Shown here: piece after piece, positions 24,776-35,754 of the stretch | How positions within the stretch are numbered: position 1 is the stretch's first letter | Layout: every line of letters begins with the position of its first letter | Notes under the pieces: model-generated | What the model was told of the DNA's origin: nothing | Seen by the model: the letters and a program-made list of their open reading frames with translations, nothing else | Database searches by the model: none | Assembly: GCF_000689255.1 (NCBI RefSeq) | Contig: NZ_HG964446.1 | Location: forward strand, 5,321,784 to 5,385,783 | Reading direction: 5' to 3' | From: Mycobacterium triplex | Lineage (GTDB): Bacteria > Actinomycetota > Actinomycetes > Mycobacteriales > Mycobacteriaceae | Length of the DNA stretch: 64,000 nt | Translations under genes and position numbers: made by a program

Positions 24776-26359
24776 TCAGTGCGCGAAGTGACGAGCCCCG
24801 GTGAGGTACAGGGTGACGCCGGCTTCGGCAGCGGCCGCGGTCACTTCGTCGTCGCGCACCGAGCCCCCCGGGTGCACGATGGCCTTGACTCCGGCGCGCG
24901 TCAGCGTCTCCAACCCGTCGGGGAACGGGAAGAACGCGTCGGAAGCGGCCACCGCGCCGGCGACTCGTTCGCCGCCGCGTGCATTCCCTCTTTCAACAGC
25001 CAGCCGGGCGGCGTCGACCCGGTTGACCTGACCCATGCCGACACCGATGGTCGCACCGCCGCCGGCGATCACGATCGCGTTCGACTTGACCGCGCGACAG
25101 GTACGCCAGGCAAAGACGAGGTCGCTCAGCGTCTCCGGGTCCGCCGGTGACCCGGTCGCCAGCGTCCAGTTGGCGGGGTTGTCGCCGTGCGCGTCGAGCT
25201 GATCGCGCTGCTGCATCAGCAGTCCCCCGCTGATCGGTCTCAGCTCGGAGCCACCGGCCAGCGGCTCGGAGGCCACCAGCACCCGGATGTTCTTCTTGCG
25301 CGTCAGCACATCGAGGGCATCCGGCGCGTAGGCCGGGGCGACGATCACCTCGGTGAAGATGGTGCTGACGTATTCCGCCATCTCAAGGCTGACTTCGGTA
25401 TTGGTGGCGATGACGCCGCCGAAGGCGCTCAGCGGATCGCACTCGTGCGCCTTGCGATGCGCGTCGGCGACCGAAACCGACGAGATCGCGATGCCACATG
25501 GGTTGGCGTGCTTGATGATTGCCACACAGGTCTGTTCGTGGTCGAAGGCCGCCCGCCAGGCCGCGTCCGCGTCGGTGAAGTTGTTGTAGGACATCTCTTT
25601 TCCGTGCAGCTGCTCGGCCTGGGCCAGGCCCGGCCACGCTGCCGGGTCGACGTAGAGCGCCGCCTGCTGGTGCGGGTTCTCGCCGTAGCGCAGCATCGCC
25701 GAACGGCGCCAGCTGTGGCCGAACCATTGCGGGAACGTGGTTTCCGGATGCTCGGGCGCCAGCGTCGACTCCATCCAGCTCGCCACCGCGATGTCGTACT
25801 CGGCGGTGTGCGCAAAGGCCAACGACGCCAGCCTCTTGCGCTCGGCGAGGGTGAATCCGCCATTGCGGGTCGCGGCGAGCACGCCGTCGTAGCCGAGCGG
25901 GTCGACGACCACCGCCACGCTCGGATGGTTCTTGGCGGCCGCCCGAACCATCGACGGCCCGCCGATGTCGATCTGCTCGACGCATTCGTCGAGGCCCGCA
26001 CCGGAGTCGACGGTCTGACTGAACGGATACAGGTTGACGACGACCAGCTCGAAGGCGGCGATCCCGAGCTCCTCGAGCGCCGCGGCGTGCTCGGGCTTGC
26101 GCAGATCGGCCAGCAGTCCGGCGTGCACTCGCGGGTGCAGTGTCTTGACCCGGCCGTCGAGTACCTCGGGGAAGCCGGTCAGCTCCTCCACTGGTGTTAC
26201 CGGAATCCCTTCGCCCGCAATGGTCTTCGCGGTCGATCCGGTCGAGACGATCTCGACGCCGGCCGCGCTCAGCCCCTGCGCGAGTTCGATCAGGCCGGTC
26301 TTGTCGTAGACGCTGATCAACGCGCGGCGAATCGCTCTTCTTGACTCGTCGGTGCTCAT
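24776..26359 (-). CDS. purH: Bifunctional AICAR transformylase/IMP cyclohydrolase
   Basis: PurH performs the last two steps of IMP synthesis. The 527 residues begin with the IMP cyclohydrolase domain ([32 protein letters not shown]) over roughly 1-200. The AICAR transformylase domain follows, with the catalytic Lys-His in IIKHANPCG and the ending [14 protein letters not shown]. Its ATG overlaps the purN stop (ATGA), so purN-purH are coupled, as in Rv0956-Rv0957. Confidence 0.97.
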   Translation of the reverse strand: MSTDESRRAIRRALISVYDKTGLIELAQGLSAAGVEIVSTGSTAKTIAGEGIPVTPVEELTGFPEVLDGRVKTLHPRVHAGLLADLRKPEHAAALEELGIAAFELVVVNLYPFSQTVDSGAGLDECVEQIDIGGPSMVRAAAKNHPSVAVVVDPLGYDGVLAATRNGGFTLAERKRLASLAFAHTAEYDIAVASWMESTLAPEHPETTFPQWFGHSWRRSAMLRYGENPHQQAALYVDPAAWPGLAQAEQLHGKEMSYNNFTDADAAWRAAFDHEQTCVAIIKHANPCGIAISSVSVADAHRKAHECDPLSAFGGVIATNTEVSLEMAEYVSTIFTEVIVAPAYAPDALDVLTRKKNIRVLVASEPLAGGSELRPISGGLLMQQRDQLDAHGDNPANWTLATGSPADPETLSDLVFAWRTCRAVKSNAIVIAGGGATIGVGMGQVNRVDAARLAVERGNARGGERVAGAVAASDAFFPFPDGLETLTRAGVKAIVHPGGSVRDDEVTAAAAEAGVTLYLTGARHFAH

Positions 26360-26985
26360 CCTATGGTCGCCTTTCGTCCGGTCCAGGTCACGCCGCGGGT
26401 CGCTATCGCGGCTACCACGTCCACCAGCAGTCGCCGTTCGATGACTTTGATGCGCTCGTGCAGTGTGTCTTCGGTGTCGCCGTCGAGCACCGGAATGGGC
26501 TCCTGCGCCAATATCGGCCCGGTGTCCATGCCGGCGTCTACCAGGTGCACCGTACAGCCTGTGACCTTCACACCGTAAGCCAGCGCTTCGGGAACCGCGT
26601 GCGCCCCCGCGAATGCCGGCAGCAGCGCCGGATGCGTGTTCAGCGTGCGTCCGCAGAATCGTGAAAGGAATTGCGGTCCAAGGATTTTCATAAAACCTGC
26701 CGAGACGATCAGATCGGGCGAGTGTGCGGCGGTGGCCTCGGTGATGGCGGCGTCCCAGGCTTCGCGGTTGGGGTGGTCGCCAAGCCGGACGGTGAAGGTC
26801 GGCACCGATGCGGCCGCGGCGATCTCGGTGGCCCGGCAGTCGCGATCCACCCCCACCGCGACCACCCGGGCCGGGTAGTCGTCGACGGCGGCGTCCAGCA
26901 GAGAATTCAGTAGCGTTCCGGTGCCCGACGCCAGCACCACCAGTCGCGCCGGCGCACTCGGGGGCACGCGGAGCGGTTCGACCAC
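26356..26985 (-). CDS. purN: Phosphoribosylglycinamide formyltransferase
   Basis: PurN transfers the formyl group of 10-formyl-THF to GAR in purine synthesis. The 209-residue product has the N-terminal [19 protein letters not shown], the catalytic [10 protein letters not shown] with the active His, and [10 protein letters not shown] with the active Asp. The GTG at 26985 ([15 protein letters not shown]) fits the M. tuberculosis N-terminus; a longer frame to 27045 would run toward the upstream hairpin and looks spurious. A TAGGCT hexamer ends 7 nt before this GTG, allowing a leaderless start. Confidence 0.9.
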   Translation of the reverse strand: MVEPLRVPPSAPARLVVLASGTGTLLNSLLDAAVDDYPARVVAVGVDRDCRATEIAAAASVPTFTVRLGDHPNREAWDAAITEATAAHSPDLIVSAGFMKILGPQFLSRFCGRTLNTHPALLPAFAGAHAVPEALAYGVKVTGCTVHLVDAGMDTGPILAQEPIPVLDGDTEDTLHERIKVIERRLLVDVVAAIATRGVTWTGRKATIG

Positions 26986-27055
26986 ATCGCGAAGCCTATC
27001 CCGACGACAATCCGCGTCGTCGCGCGCCGCGTCGGGCAATGGCACCGACGCCGAC

Positions 27056-27101
27056 GCCCGGTCAGCCGGGCGCTCGCGGTCCCGCGCCCGGCTGACCGGG
27101 C
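27056..27101. repeat. 18-bp perfect inverted repeat between perM and purN
   Basis: The arm at 27056-27073 is exactly complementary to 27084-27101 across a 10-nt loop. Each arm is itself nearly palindromic (GCCCGG then CCGGGC around TCAG), so two small hairpins could replace the large one. It begins 22 bp past the perM stop and ends about 70 bp before the purN start. It is most simply a perM terminator, though the alternative folds also suit a regulated leader. Confidence 0.7.
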
Positions 27102-27122
27102 GCTCGCGAAGGGATAGAGCGG

Positions 27123-28547
27123 CTAGTCCCGCTCGGTCGCCCGGTGCTCCGGTTCGTCGGGCCCGGCCTCGAATTCAGGTTCCTCCGGCGCTGCGGCGGC
27201 GGGCTCGTCGGGCGGCGGCTCCCCGGGCACGGGCTCCCCGGGCAACGGCTCGTCCAGCGAGGGCTCGGCGAACTCCTCGGCGTCGTCGAGCAGCAGGTCG
27301 TGGGCGGCTGGCTCGGAGAACGCCTCCGCGAAGTCCTTCGGTTCTGCGGCGGGCGGCGCGGGCGCGCGCTTTTGTTTGGGCCGCCGGGGCCTTCTGAACC
27401 TGACGGGCCTGATCCCGCCGGCCATCACCACCGTGGCCCAGCCGATCACCGCGAACCAGAAGAAGGTGCCGATCCACAGCGCGCCCTGGTCCACCCCGAC
27501 GTCGCCGAAGTTGCCCAGCCGGCCGCTGCTGCCGAACGCCAGCAGCGACATCATCAGCGCCCCGACCACAGCGGCAACCAGCAGCTTGGCCAGCGCCGGA
27601 AGCAGCGGGAGCGGACGCCGGGCGCATTGCTGGCCGACCGCCACACCCGACGACGCCCCGACGATCAGCAGTGCGACCCACACCGGCCCCAGCGGCGGCG
27701 CCGGCGCTGCGGCCAGGACGGGCAGCGCCGGAATGTCACCGCCGAAAACGGTGAACGAACTGAACGTCGCAAACCCGATATGAGCACTGGATCCCACCGC
27801 GACCGCCGACGTGCCGACGATCACGTTGGGCGCGTAGAGCATTGAAAGCACGGTGAGGCTGAACTCGCCGAAGATGGAATCGGTGATCCCGTAGAGGTCC
27901 TGCATCGTCGCCCAGTGCACAATCAGCGACCCCGCCGTCACGAACCCCGACAGTCCGACCAGCGCCAGCACGCCGGCGGTCGCGGCACGCAGCGAATCGA
28001 CCAGCCAGAAGGGCAGTGACGCCGCCGTCATTGCCCGTCGGCCGACCCGCGAACCCACCCCGATCGCGGCACCGATCGCGTGCACCACCAAGACACTGGC
28101 GAACGCGCGCAGCGCGCTGGGTGTCTGCAGCTCGGTGAGCACCGTGGATGCGTCGTGGATGACGGCCAGCGCGATCGCCGCGATCAGCAGGGGCCCACCC
28201 AGCGCCGAGGCGACGACCCAACGGACCACGAGCCAGGACGAATAGCGGGTGGTGGCCCGCGCCGTGGTTCGCGCGGTCGCCCAAACCATGAACAGGATTG
28301 GCGCCAGCGGCAAGACGCCCAGCTCGCGACCGCCGATCGAGATCGGCACCTTGTGCACGCCGAGCCAGATGCTGGCGATCGCCCCGAGCGCGCCGGTCAT
28401 GTCGCTGTTGGCGATCAGCAGCTGAAGCAGCGTGACCGCGGCGATGACGACCAGCGCCAGCAACGCGGGGCCGAACGCGACCCGGACGAGGTCGCGCGCC
28501 TGACGAGCACCCGCTGGCCGGTTCTCGCTTTCTGCCACCCTGTTCAC
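27123..28547 (-). CDS. perM: Divisome-associated polytopic membrane protein PerM
   Basis: A 474-residue membrane protein with around nine hydrophobic segments (for example [19 protein letters not shown] near 31-49 and [18 protein letters not shown] near 370). A Pro/Glu-rich cytosolic tail of about 75 residues follows. It is the orthologue by position and sequence of Rv0955 (PerM), described in M. tuberculosis as needed for division at low magnesium and persistence, acting through FtsB. The tail, rich in GEPxPGEP repeats, is probably disordered. It lies 39 bp from the Rv0954-like gene on the same strand, another division-complex member. Confidence 0.85.
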   Translation of the reverse strand: MNRVAESENRPAGARQARDLVRVAFGPALLALVVIAAVTLLQLLIANSDMTGALGAIASIWLGVHKVPISIGGRELGVLPLAPILFMVWATARTTARATTRYSSWLVVRWVVASALGGPLLIAAIALAVIHDASTVLTELQTPSALRAFASVLVVHAIGAAIGVGSRVGRRAMTAASLPFWLVDSLRAATAGVLALVGLSGFVTAGSLIVHWATMQDLYGITDSIFGEFSLTVLSMLYAPNVIVGTSAVAVGSSAHIGFATFSSFTVFGGDIPALPVLAAAPAPPLGPVWVALLIVGASSGVAVGQQCARRPLPLLPALAKLLVAAVVGALMMSLLAFGSSGRLGNFGDVGVDQGALWIGTFFWFAVIGWATVVMAGGIRPVRFRRPRRPKQKRAPAPPAAEPKDFAEAFSEPAAHDLLLDDAEEFAEPSLDEPLPGEPVPGEPPPDEPAAAAPEEPEFEAGPDEPEHRATERD

Positions 28548-28586
28548 TCTTGGCGCACGTGCCCGACGAGGCGCGAGAGCCCGCGG

Positions 28587-29438
28587 TTAGGCCGGCGCAG
28601 AGGGTGTCTGGTCGCCGGGCTGCTCGGAGGCACCCGTACCGCCGACCGACGGGGGCGGGCTGAAGCTCGGGAAACCGGTGGGCGGCGTCGTCGGACCCTG
28701 CTGCTGCGCCGCCGGCTGCGGCCCGGATTGCGGGGACTGAGCGCCGAAGCCGCCGGTCGGGATCGCGCTCTGGGTCGGGGCCTGGCTCGAAGGGTTGTAG
28801 CCGCCATATTGCGATCCGTACCCCGACTGCGGGTTGTGCTGCTGCGGGCCCTGCTGACCGTAGTAGCCGCCGTGCTGCTGGCCTCCGTACTGCCCGTACT
28901 GCCCGTATTGGCCGTACTGCTGCGCGTAGGGGTCGTACTTGGGCCGCGGCGGCGGCGCGGTGATGACGCCGGCGTCGAGCAGCAGCACGACGACAGCGGC
29001 GACGGCCTGCAGCACGCTGGCCGCCACCAGCGGCCACATGGCCCAGCCGACGGCGAATCCGGCCGGGGTGTTGATGACCTCGGCGATCGCCAGCAGCGCG
29101 CCCAACACGGCGACGGCCGCCACTACGCCCGCGTAGTTCTTGGCCTTGGGCAGCAGGCTCAGTCCGGCCAGCAGCGTCGCCAGGACGGCGACGAGCACCG
29201 CGGTCCCGGCGTCACCGGCGCGGCCGCCGGACGCCGGACCCAGGTCGGCGCTGAGCACGAAGGTCGGTCCGAAGTTCAGCAGGTAAACCGCCAGGCCGAG
29301 CACGACCACGGCGATGTTGACGTACAGCGGCAGCTTGCTCTCGCCGTCGTCGGTCTTCGCGAACGACGGCGTGGCACCGGGGTAGGAGCCGCCGGGCTGC
29401 GCTTGCGGATAGCCGGGACTCCCGGGCGAGTAGGTCAT
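28587..29438 (-). CDS. Rv0954-type membrane protein (34-kDa-antigen family)
   Basis: The 283-residue protein starts [20 protein letters not shown] after an AGGAGGAG ribosome site. About four TM helices (residues about 37-165) make a DUF5336-like membrane domain. The C-terminal 115 residues are Gln/Gly/Tyr/Pro-rich and contain a fourfold QYG repeat. The M. tuberculosis orthologue Rv0954 was reported as a component of the cell-division complex, which agrees with its location beside perM. The tail is probably cytosolic and disordered. Confidence 0.83.
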   Translation of the reverse strand: MTYSPGSPGYPQAQPGGSYPGATPSFAKTDDGESKLPLYVNIAVVVLGLAVYLLNFGPTFVLSADLGPASGGRAGDAGTAVLVAVLATLLAGLSLLPKAKNYAGVVAAVAVLGALLAIAEVINTPAGFAVGWAMWPLVAASVLQAVAAVVVLLLDAGVITAPPPRPKYDPYAQQYGQYGQYGQYGGQQHGGYYGQQGPQQHNPQSGYGSQYGGYNPSSQAPTQSAIPTGGFGAQSPQSGPQPAAQQQGPTTPPTGFPSFSPPPSVGGTGASEQPGDQTPSAPA

Positions 29439-29700
29439 GACTCCTCCTGTTGCTTCCAGTGCCTTCAAGACCTCGACAGGCGCCACGCAGGCGTTGCGGT
29501 GCGACGCTGTGCTTCCAGGGCCCGCCGTACTCAAACGCCAAGACGTGCCCGCGCTTGCGTTACGCGCGATCGATCAACCACGCTAGCGCACGTTCGGGCG
29601 GCCGTGCCGGAGCGACCGGCCCCCGCGCGCAACCAGGGCGGATCGTCGCGGCACCCCGTCTTGGAGACGCTTGGCCGGGGGGCGGGTTGCCCGGCGCAGG

Positions 29701-29714
29701 TAGAACACGTTCTA
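29701..29714. promoter_or_regulatory. KstR-type operator before LLM gene
   Basis: TAGAACACGTTCTA matches the palindromic KstR consensus TnnAACnnGTTnnA with all fixed positions satisfied and fully complementary 6-bp arms. It ends 9 bp before the ATG of the LLM oxidoreductase, where it would block the -10 region. KstR represses cholesterol-catabolism genes until sterol-derived CoA thioesters bind it. Confidence 0.8.
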
Positions 29715-29723
29715 ATTCTGTGC

Positions 29724-30572
29724 ATGGATTACGGGCTAGTGCTTTTCACCAGTGACCGTGGCATCACTCCGGCGGCCGCCGCCAAACTCGCCGACGACCA
29801 CGGCTTTAAGACGTTCTACGTGCCAGAACACACGCATATCCCGGTCAAGCGGGAGGCGGCGCACCCGACCACTGGTGACGAGTCGCTTCCGGACGACCGG
29901 TACATGCGCACGCTGGACCCGTGGGTAAGCCTGGGCGCCGCGTGCGCGGTGACGTCGCGGGTGCGGCTGTCCACCGCGGTGGCCCTGCCCGTCGAGCATG
30001 ACCCGATCACGCTGGCGAAAAGCATCGCCACGCTGGACCACCTATCCGGTGGCCGGGTCAGCCTGGGCGTCGGATTCGGTTGGAACACCGACGAACTGGC
30101 CGATCACGGCGTGCCGGCCGGACGACGCCGCACCTGCCTGCGCGAGTACCTCGAAGCGATGCGCGCGCTGTGGACACAGGAGGAAGCCTCCTACGACGGC
30201 GAGTTCGTCAAGTTCGGGCCCAGCTGGGCCTGGCCCAAGCCGGTGCAGTCGCACCTTCCGGTGCTGGTGGGTGCCGCGGGCAACGAGAAGAACTTCAAGT
30301 GGATCGCCCGCAGCGCCGACGGTTGGATCACCACGCCGCGCGACTTCAACATCGACGAGCCGGTGAAGCTGTTGCAGGACACCTGGGCGGCGGCGGGGCG
30401 CGACGGCGCCCCGCAAATCGTGGCGCTGGACTTCAAGCCGGTGCCCGAGAAGCTGGCGCACTGGTCCGAGCTCGGGGTGACCGAGGTGCTGTTCGGTCTG
30501 CCGGACAAGTCCGAGGACGAGGTCACCGCCTACGTGGAGCGTTTGGCGGGCAAGCTCTCCTCGATGGTCTAG
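29724..30572 (+). CDS. LLM-class F420-dependent oxidoreductase, KstR-controlled
   Basis: The 282-residue luciferase-like monooxygenase-fold protein equals Rv0953c in length. Family features are the N-terminal strand MDYGLVLFTSDRGITPAAAA, YVPEHTHIPV, RLSTAVALPVEHDPITLAKS, and GRVSLGVGFGWNTDELADHG, which bounds the F420 or FMN phosphate site. The substrate is unknown. The KstR palindrome in its promoter suggests a role in sterol or related lipid breakdown. It is convergent with the thiolase-like gene across a long inverted repeat. Confidence 0.85.
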   Translation: MDYGLVLFTSDRGITPAAAAKLADDHGFKTFYVPEHTHIPVKREAAHPTTGDESLPDDRYMRTLDPWVSLGAACAVTSRVRLSTAVALPVEHDPITLAKSIATLDHLSGGRVSLGVGFGWNTDELADHGVPAGRRRTCLREYLEAMRALWTQEEASYDGEFVKFGPSWAWPKPVQSHLPVLVGAAGNEKNFKWIARSADGWITTPRDFNIDEPVKLLQDTWAAAGRDGAPQIVALDFKPVPEKLAHWSELGVTEVLFGLPDKSEDEVTAYVERLAGKLSSMV

Positions 30573-30601
30573 TCCCCCGTCGTACGCCGTCGCCCGCCGA
30601 G

Positions 30602-30651
30602 ACTTAAACCACGGCGAGGCTTTACGAAGGTGTCGTGTGCGTGGTTTAAGT
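30602..30651. terminator. 12-bp inverted repeat between convergent genes
   Basis: ACTTAAACCACG at 30602-30613 is exactly complementary to 30640-30651, loop 26 nt. After one mismatch, 3 more pairs form (CGA with TCG). It lies between the LLM stop and the thiolase stop, so it can serve as a bidirectional terminator. It shares its plan with the repeat at 36345-36406. Confidence 0.6.
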
Positions 30652-30660
30652 GTCGCGAGG

Positions 30661-32184
30661 CTACGCGAGCGAGGCCCGGTTGCCGTTGTCGGTCGTCCAC
30701 ACCGAGATCTCGGCCCCGAGCGGATCGCCGCCGCTCATCAACGCGACGAGGTCGTCGTCGTCGGTGGTCGCCATGAATCGGGTGTTGTCCGCCGCGAGCC
30801 TGCCGACGATGATGCCGGTGCGGATCGGCCAGTCGTAGCGCACCGAGTACGTCTCGATCGTCGCCGCGCCGTCGGGCGTCTTGGTGACGTCGACCTTCGG
30901 CAGCGCGTCGATCTCCTTCTTCAGCTGCGCGCAGTTGTCGGTACGCCAGTCCACCGGTGTGGTCGAGTAGATGCCGACCGAGTACTTGCTCATGATGCCG
31001 CCGTTGGCGCCGACGAACCCGAATTGCCCTGGCCTGTCCCGCATTTGCCGGACCGTCTCGGCGATACCGTGCAGCGAGTAGCTGTTCCCGGGACCGCCGA
31101 AGTACGGCAACCCGCCGGTCAGCGTCAGCCCGCGCGGGTCGTCCCCGTCGATGCCCAGGGCCTCGCAGATCACGAACACCGGAAACGGAAAGCAGCTGTA
31201 CAGATCGAATGTGGCGATGTCGTCGACGCCAATTCCGGCTACCCGCAATGCTTCTCGGGCCGCATGGACCGCAGCCGGACTGGCGCCGAGGTCGACGCGG
31301 TCCAGCATCGCCTGCTCGACCATGTCCGAGTGGCCGTGCAGATAAACCCAGTTGTCCTCGGCGACCCCGAGGCGGGTCGCGGCCTGCACCGACATCAGCA
31401 CCGCCGCGGCGCCCTGATTGACCTGATCCCGGGCGACGAGTAGCCGGGGGTACGGGTCACAGATCATCCGGTTGTCGTCGGTGACGGTGATGATCTCGTC
31501 GACCGTCCGCTCCAGCGGCGATGACGAAAACGGGTTCTTGGCAGCCACTTTCGACATCGGGGCGAACAGCTCGGCCATCTCGCGCCGATAGCCGGCCACA
31601 CTGTGACCGAGACGGGCGCGGCGGGCGTTTTCCAGCAGCCCGTACTGGACCGGCGCCCCGGTCAGACCGTGCTGAATCGTGTAATCGTCGATGTAGCTGA
31701 AGATCTGGTGGCCGCGATCCTCCAGCTGACCCTCGACGTGTTCGGTGAAGTCGGGCTTATCGTCGCGGTTGGCGAAGTAGCGCGCCGTCGACCCCGGCTC
31801 CGAGCCCATGATCAGCACGACGTCGGCGCCGCCCGCCGCGATCGCGTTGCCGGCCTCGGTGACCAGCTTCTGCGGACCCTGCCCACCGACGGGTTCGAGC
31901 ACCACGCGGGCCGGGTTGCCGCCGAGACGGTTCATCACCGAGCGCGGGTAGTTGTTCGACTTGCCGAGCGCGGCCGGCATCGGCCCGGAGATCTCGAACT
32001 GCCGCAGCCCGAAGACCGTGTCGACGGCCTGCGCAACGCCTTTGACGCCGGTGTCGGCAAGCGCTTCCCGCACCGCTGCCGTCGCGAGGTCGACCGCCGA
32101 CATGCCCCGATAGTCGGGGTCGTCGATGCGCTCGGTGAACTGGCCGACGCCGACGAGCACCGGGGTGCGCGGATCCACCGGCAT
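30661..32184 (-). CDS. Thiolase-like acetyl-CoA acetyltransferase family protein with C-terminal domain
   Basis: A 507-residue protein. Roughly the first 400 residues follow the thiolase/SCP2-thiolase fold (VLVGVGQFTERIDDPDYRGM, VLEPVGGQGPQKLVTEAGNA, DDIATFDLYSCFPFPVFVICEALG, GNSYSLHGIAETV). The C-terminal approximately 100 residues (VTKTPDGAATIETYSVRYDW) form an extra OB-fold-like module. The usual nucleophilic Cys block of degradative thiolases is not evident; the N-terminal stretch has GGQGPQKL instead. It may be a non-degradative lipid-transfer thiolase. AGGAGG precedes the ATG. It is not recalled between Rv0953c and sucD in M. tuberculosis, so it may be an insertion. Confidence 0.7.
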   Translation of the reverse strand: MPVDPRTPVLVGVGQFTERIDDPDYRGMSAVDLATAAVREALADTGVKGVAQAVDTVFGLRQFEISGPMPAALGKSNNYPRSVMNRLGGNPARVVLEPVGGQGPQKLVTEAGNAIAAGGADVVLIMGSEPGSTARYFANRDDKPDFTEHVEGQLEDRGHQIFSYIDDYTIQHGLTGAPVQYGLLENARRARLGHSVAGYRREMAELFAPMSKVAAKNPFSSSPLERTVDEIITVTDDNRMICDPYPRLLVARDQVNQGAAAVLMSVQAATRLGVAEDNWVYLHGHSDMVEQAMLDRVDLGASPAAVHAAREALRVAGIGVDDIATFDLYSCFPFPVFVICEALGIDGDDPRGLTLTGGLPYFGGPGNSYSLHGIAETVRQMRDRPGQFGFVGANGGIMSKYSVGIYSTTPVDWRTDNCAQLKKEIDALPKVDVTKTPDGAATIETYSVRYDWPIRTGIIVGRLAADNTRFMATTDDDDLVALMSGGDPLGAEISVWTTDNGNRASLA

Positions 32185-32300
32185 GACAAACCTCCTGGCA
32201 ACTGTTAGTTCGACAGGCTAACCGATGGCAGGGGCCGAAACGAAACTGCGGCCAAGTCGCCTAAGTGACAGCGCGACCTGACCGCAGTCTCGGCAAAGCA

Positions 32301-33215
32301 CTAGATGTTCTGCAGGATCTCCCGGGCCAGCGCCGCGGTCTCCGACGGCGTCTTACCCACTTTCACCCCGGCGGCCTCCAGGGCCTCCTTCTTGGCGGCC
32401 GCGGTGCCCGACGAGCCGGACACGATCGCGCCCGCGTGGCCCATCGTCTTGCCTTCCGGCGCAGTGAATCCCGCGACGTAGCCGACGACCGGCTTGGACA
32501 CGTTGGCCTTGATGTAGTCGGCCGCCCGCTCCTCGGCGTCACCGCCGATCTCGCCGATCATCACGATGACCTTGGTGTCGGGATCCTTCTCGAAGGCTTC
32601 GATCGCGTCGATGTGGGTGGTGCCGATCACCGGGTCACCGCCGATACCGATCGAGGTCGAGAAGCCGAAATCGCGCAGCTCGTACATCATCTGGTAGGTC
32701 AGCGTGCCGGACTTGGAGACCAGGCCGACGGGACCGGGCCCGCTGATGTTCGCCGGGGTGATGCCGGCCAGCGCCTCACCCGGCGTGATGATGCCCGGGC
32801 AGTTCGGCCCGATGATCCGCGTCTTCGGGGCCCTTGATCCACCCTTTTCTAGGTTGTAGGCCCACGCATATGCGCTGTCCTGCACCGGAATTCCCTCGGT
32901 GATGACCACCAGCAGCGGGATCTCGGCATCGATGGCCTCGATGATCGCGTCCTTGGCGAACTTCGGCGGCACGAAGACGACCGATACGTTGGCGCCGGTC
33001 TCCTTCATCGCCTCGGCGACGCTGCCGAACACCGGGAGTTCGACGTCCTTGCCGACCGGGTCGACGTGCGACACGGTGGTACCGGCCTTGCGGGCGTTGA
33101 CGCCACCGACCACCTGCGTGCCGGCCTTCAGCATCAGCGCGGTGTGCTTGGTGCCCTCACCGCCGGTGATGCCCTGGACGATTACTTTCGAGTCCTTGTT
33201 CAGGAAGATCGACAT
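32301..33215 (-). CDS. sucD: Succinyl-CoA ligase alpha subunit
   Basis: SucD binds CoA and carries the phosphohistidine in the TCA-cycle ligase that makes succinate from succinyl-CoA. The 304 residues contain [20 protein letters not shown] at 10-29 and [20 protein letters not shown]. The active His is in [20 protein letters not shown] near the C-terminus. It follows sucC by 12 bp with a GGGAGT ribosome site and forms a two-gene operon. There is a 116-bp gap to the thiolase-like gene. Confidence 0.97.
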   Translation of the reverse strand: MSIFLNKDSKVIVQGITGGEGTKHTALMLKAGTQVVGGVNARKAGTTVSHVDPVGKDVELPVFGSVAEAMKETGANVSVVFVPPKFAKDAIIEAIDAEIPLLVVITEGIPVQDSAYAWAYNLEKGGSRAPKTRIIGPNCPGIITPGEALAGITPANISGPGPVGLVSKSGTLTYQMMYELRDFGFSTSIGIGGDPVIGTTHIDAIEAFEKDPDTKVIVMIGEIGGDAEERAADYIKANVSKPVVGYVAGFTAPEGKTMGHAGAIVSGSSGTAAAKKEALEAAGVKVGKTPSETAALAREILQNI

Positions 33216-33227
33216 TTCTTGACTCCC

Positions 33228-34391
<1,164 letters not shown>

Positions 34392-34548
34392 GAACTCACT
34401 GTCTTCGCTCGAGTTATTTGCAAGGCCTACAGCTCGGCGGTGCCGGTATCGGCAACTCGCACGGTGGAACTGTAACCACCCGCCGAATAGCCGCGACCGC
34501 CGCATCCACCCATGTGGCGCAGGTCACGACACGCCGGGAACGGCTAAA

Positions 34549-34564
34549 CGTGATCCAGTTCACA
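34549..34564. promoter_or_regulatory. CRP-like operator between sucC and the M23 peptidase gene
   Basis: CGTGATCCAGTTCACA matches the mycobacterial CRP consensus TGTGA-N6-TCACA at every position except the first base. It lies about 158 bp before sucC and 65 bp before the peptidase start, and could control either or both. Confidence 0.5.
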
Positions 34565-34600
34565 ATCGGTCCCCGAGGTTGCCAGTCGGATCCGTGAACG

Positions 34601-34627
34601 GATAACGTCCTTAAGTCCAGATAACGT
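34601..34627 (+). repeat. Direct repeat GATAACGT upstream of the M23 peptidase start
   Basis: Exact 8-bp copies at 34601-34608 and 34620-34627, 19 bp apart; the second ends 1 bp before the ATG. A two-site regulator or core promoter element is possible. No known motif was recognised. Confidence 0.45.
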
Positions 34628-34628
34628 T

Positions 34629-35753
34629 ATGGTCACGATACGAGGACATCTCAGCTTGTCCCAACACCGTCTCGCGCGTACTCCTGCGTTGTCGGGAGCC
34701 GGTCGCCATCACCGCGACCAGTGGGCGCAACCGCACCAGAACGAAGTCACCGAAATTCTGCCGTTGGACGGCTTCGACTTCGACGACCTGGACTTCGCGG
34801 ACTTCGGTGAGCTCGACGACCTGGACCTCAGCAACGACTCGACGTTCGACTACGAAGCGCAGGTGCTGCTCGCACCCGAACTCGACGACCTCGACGAGAT
34901 CGACGACCTGACCCCGCTGCCGCTAGCGCCACCCGCCCCCCTCGCCACCGCCCCCGCCGACCCCCACGAATCCCTGGTCCAGCTCGCCCTCAAGCTCGGC
35001 GCCGACCCTAGCTCTGACGACATCGACGTGGCGGGTGTGGCCCGCCGCAGCGGGCAGCACCGCAAGCAACCGACAAGTGCGGCCAAGGGCCGCGTGTTGA
35101 TCTCGGCGATGGCCGCCGGCGCCGCGGCCGCGGCGGCGCACACCGCGACCAGTCAAGCCGAAACCACCAAGGCCGAGACCGTGCTGACCGCCAACGCGTC
35201 GGCGCTGACCGGCGGATCGGGCGGCAACGCGACCCGCGGTGCCCAGGTGATCGCCGTCCAGCCCGCGGCCAACACCCTGCACAATCAGGAACTCGCCAAG
35301 GGCGTGGCCTTCGCCAACGACCGCGCCCAGCGCGAGGCGCGCCTGCAGCAGCCGCTGTACGTCATGCCCACCCACGGGATCTTCACGTCGAACTTCGGCT
35401 ATCGGTGGGGCGTGCTGCACGCCGGCATCGACCTCGCCAACTCGATCGGGACGCCGATCGTGGCGGTGTCCGACGGCGTCGTCATCGACGCCGGCCCGAC
35501 CGCCGGCTACGGCATGTGGGTCAAGCTGCTGCACGCCGATGGCACCGTCACGCTGTATGGCCACATCAACACCACGCTGGTCAGCGTCGGTCAGCGCGTG
35601 ATGGCCGGCGACCAGATCGCCACGATGGGCAACCGCGGCAACTCCACCGGCCCACACCTGCACTTCGAGGTGCTGCAAGGCGGCACCGAACGCATCGACC
35701 CGGTCCCGTGGCTGGCCAAGCGAGGAATTTTCGTCGGCAATTACGCTGGTTGA
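34629..35753 (+). CDS. M23 (LytM-type) metallopeptidase domain protein
   Basis: The 374-residue protein is the positional match of Rv0950c. An acidic Asp/Leu-rich N-terminus (residues about 45-100) is followed by a short hydrophobic Ala-rich segment near 158-172 ([14 protein letters not shown]), possibly a membrane anchor. The C-terminal M23 domain contains the zinc ligands H and D in [14 protein letters not shown] and HxH in GPHLHFEV, so it is predicted to be active. Such enzymes cut peptidoglycan cross-bridges or activate amidases. The acidic N-terminus is unusual and probably cytosolic. The start is uncertain, because several later codons are possible. Confidence 0.8.
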   Translation: MVTIRGHLSLSQHRLARTPALSGAGRHHRDQWAQPHQNEVTEILPLDGFDFDDLDFADFGELDDLDLSNDSTFDYEAQVLLAPELDDLDEIDDLTPLPLAPPAPLATAPADPHESLVQLALKLGADPSSDDIDVAGVARRSGQHRKQPTSAAKGRVLISAMAAGAAAAAAHTATSQAETTKAETVLTANASALTGGSGGNATRGAQVIAVQPAANTLHNQELAKGVAFANDRAQREARLQQPLYVMPTHGIFTSNFGYRWGVLHAGIDLANSIGTPIVAVSDGVVIDAGPTAGYGMWVKLLHADGTVTLYGHINTTLVSVGQRVMAGDQIATMGNRGNSTGPHLHFEVLQGGTERIDPVPWLAKRGIFVGNYAG

Positions 35754-35754
35754 G

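Noticed and set aside
30673-31443. Plus-strand frame opposite the thiolase-like gene
   Set aside because: Shadow of the minus-strand gene; no ribosome site or recognisable domain.
34601-34627. MtrA-binding site for the peptidoglycan hydrolase gene
   Set aside because: The GATAACGT repeat has 19-bp periodicity and a different core from the described MtrA direct repeats.
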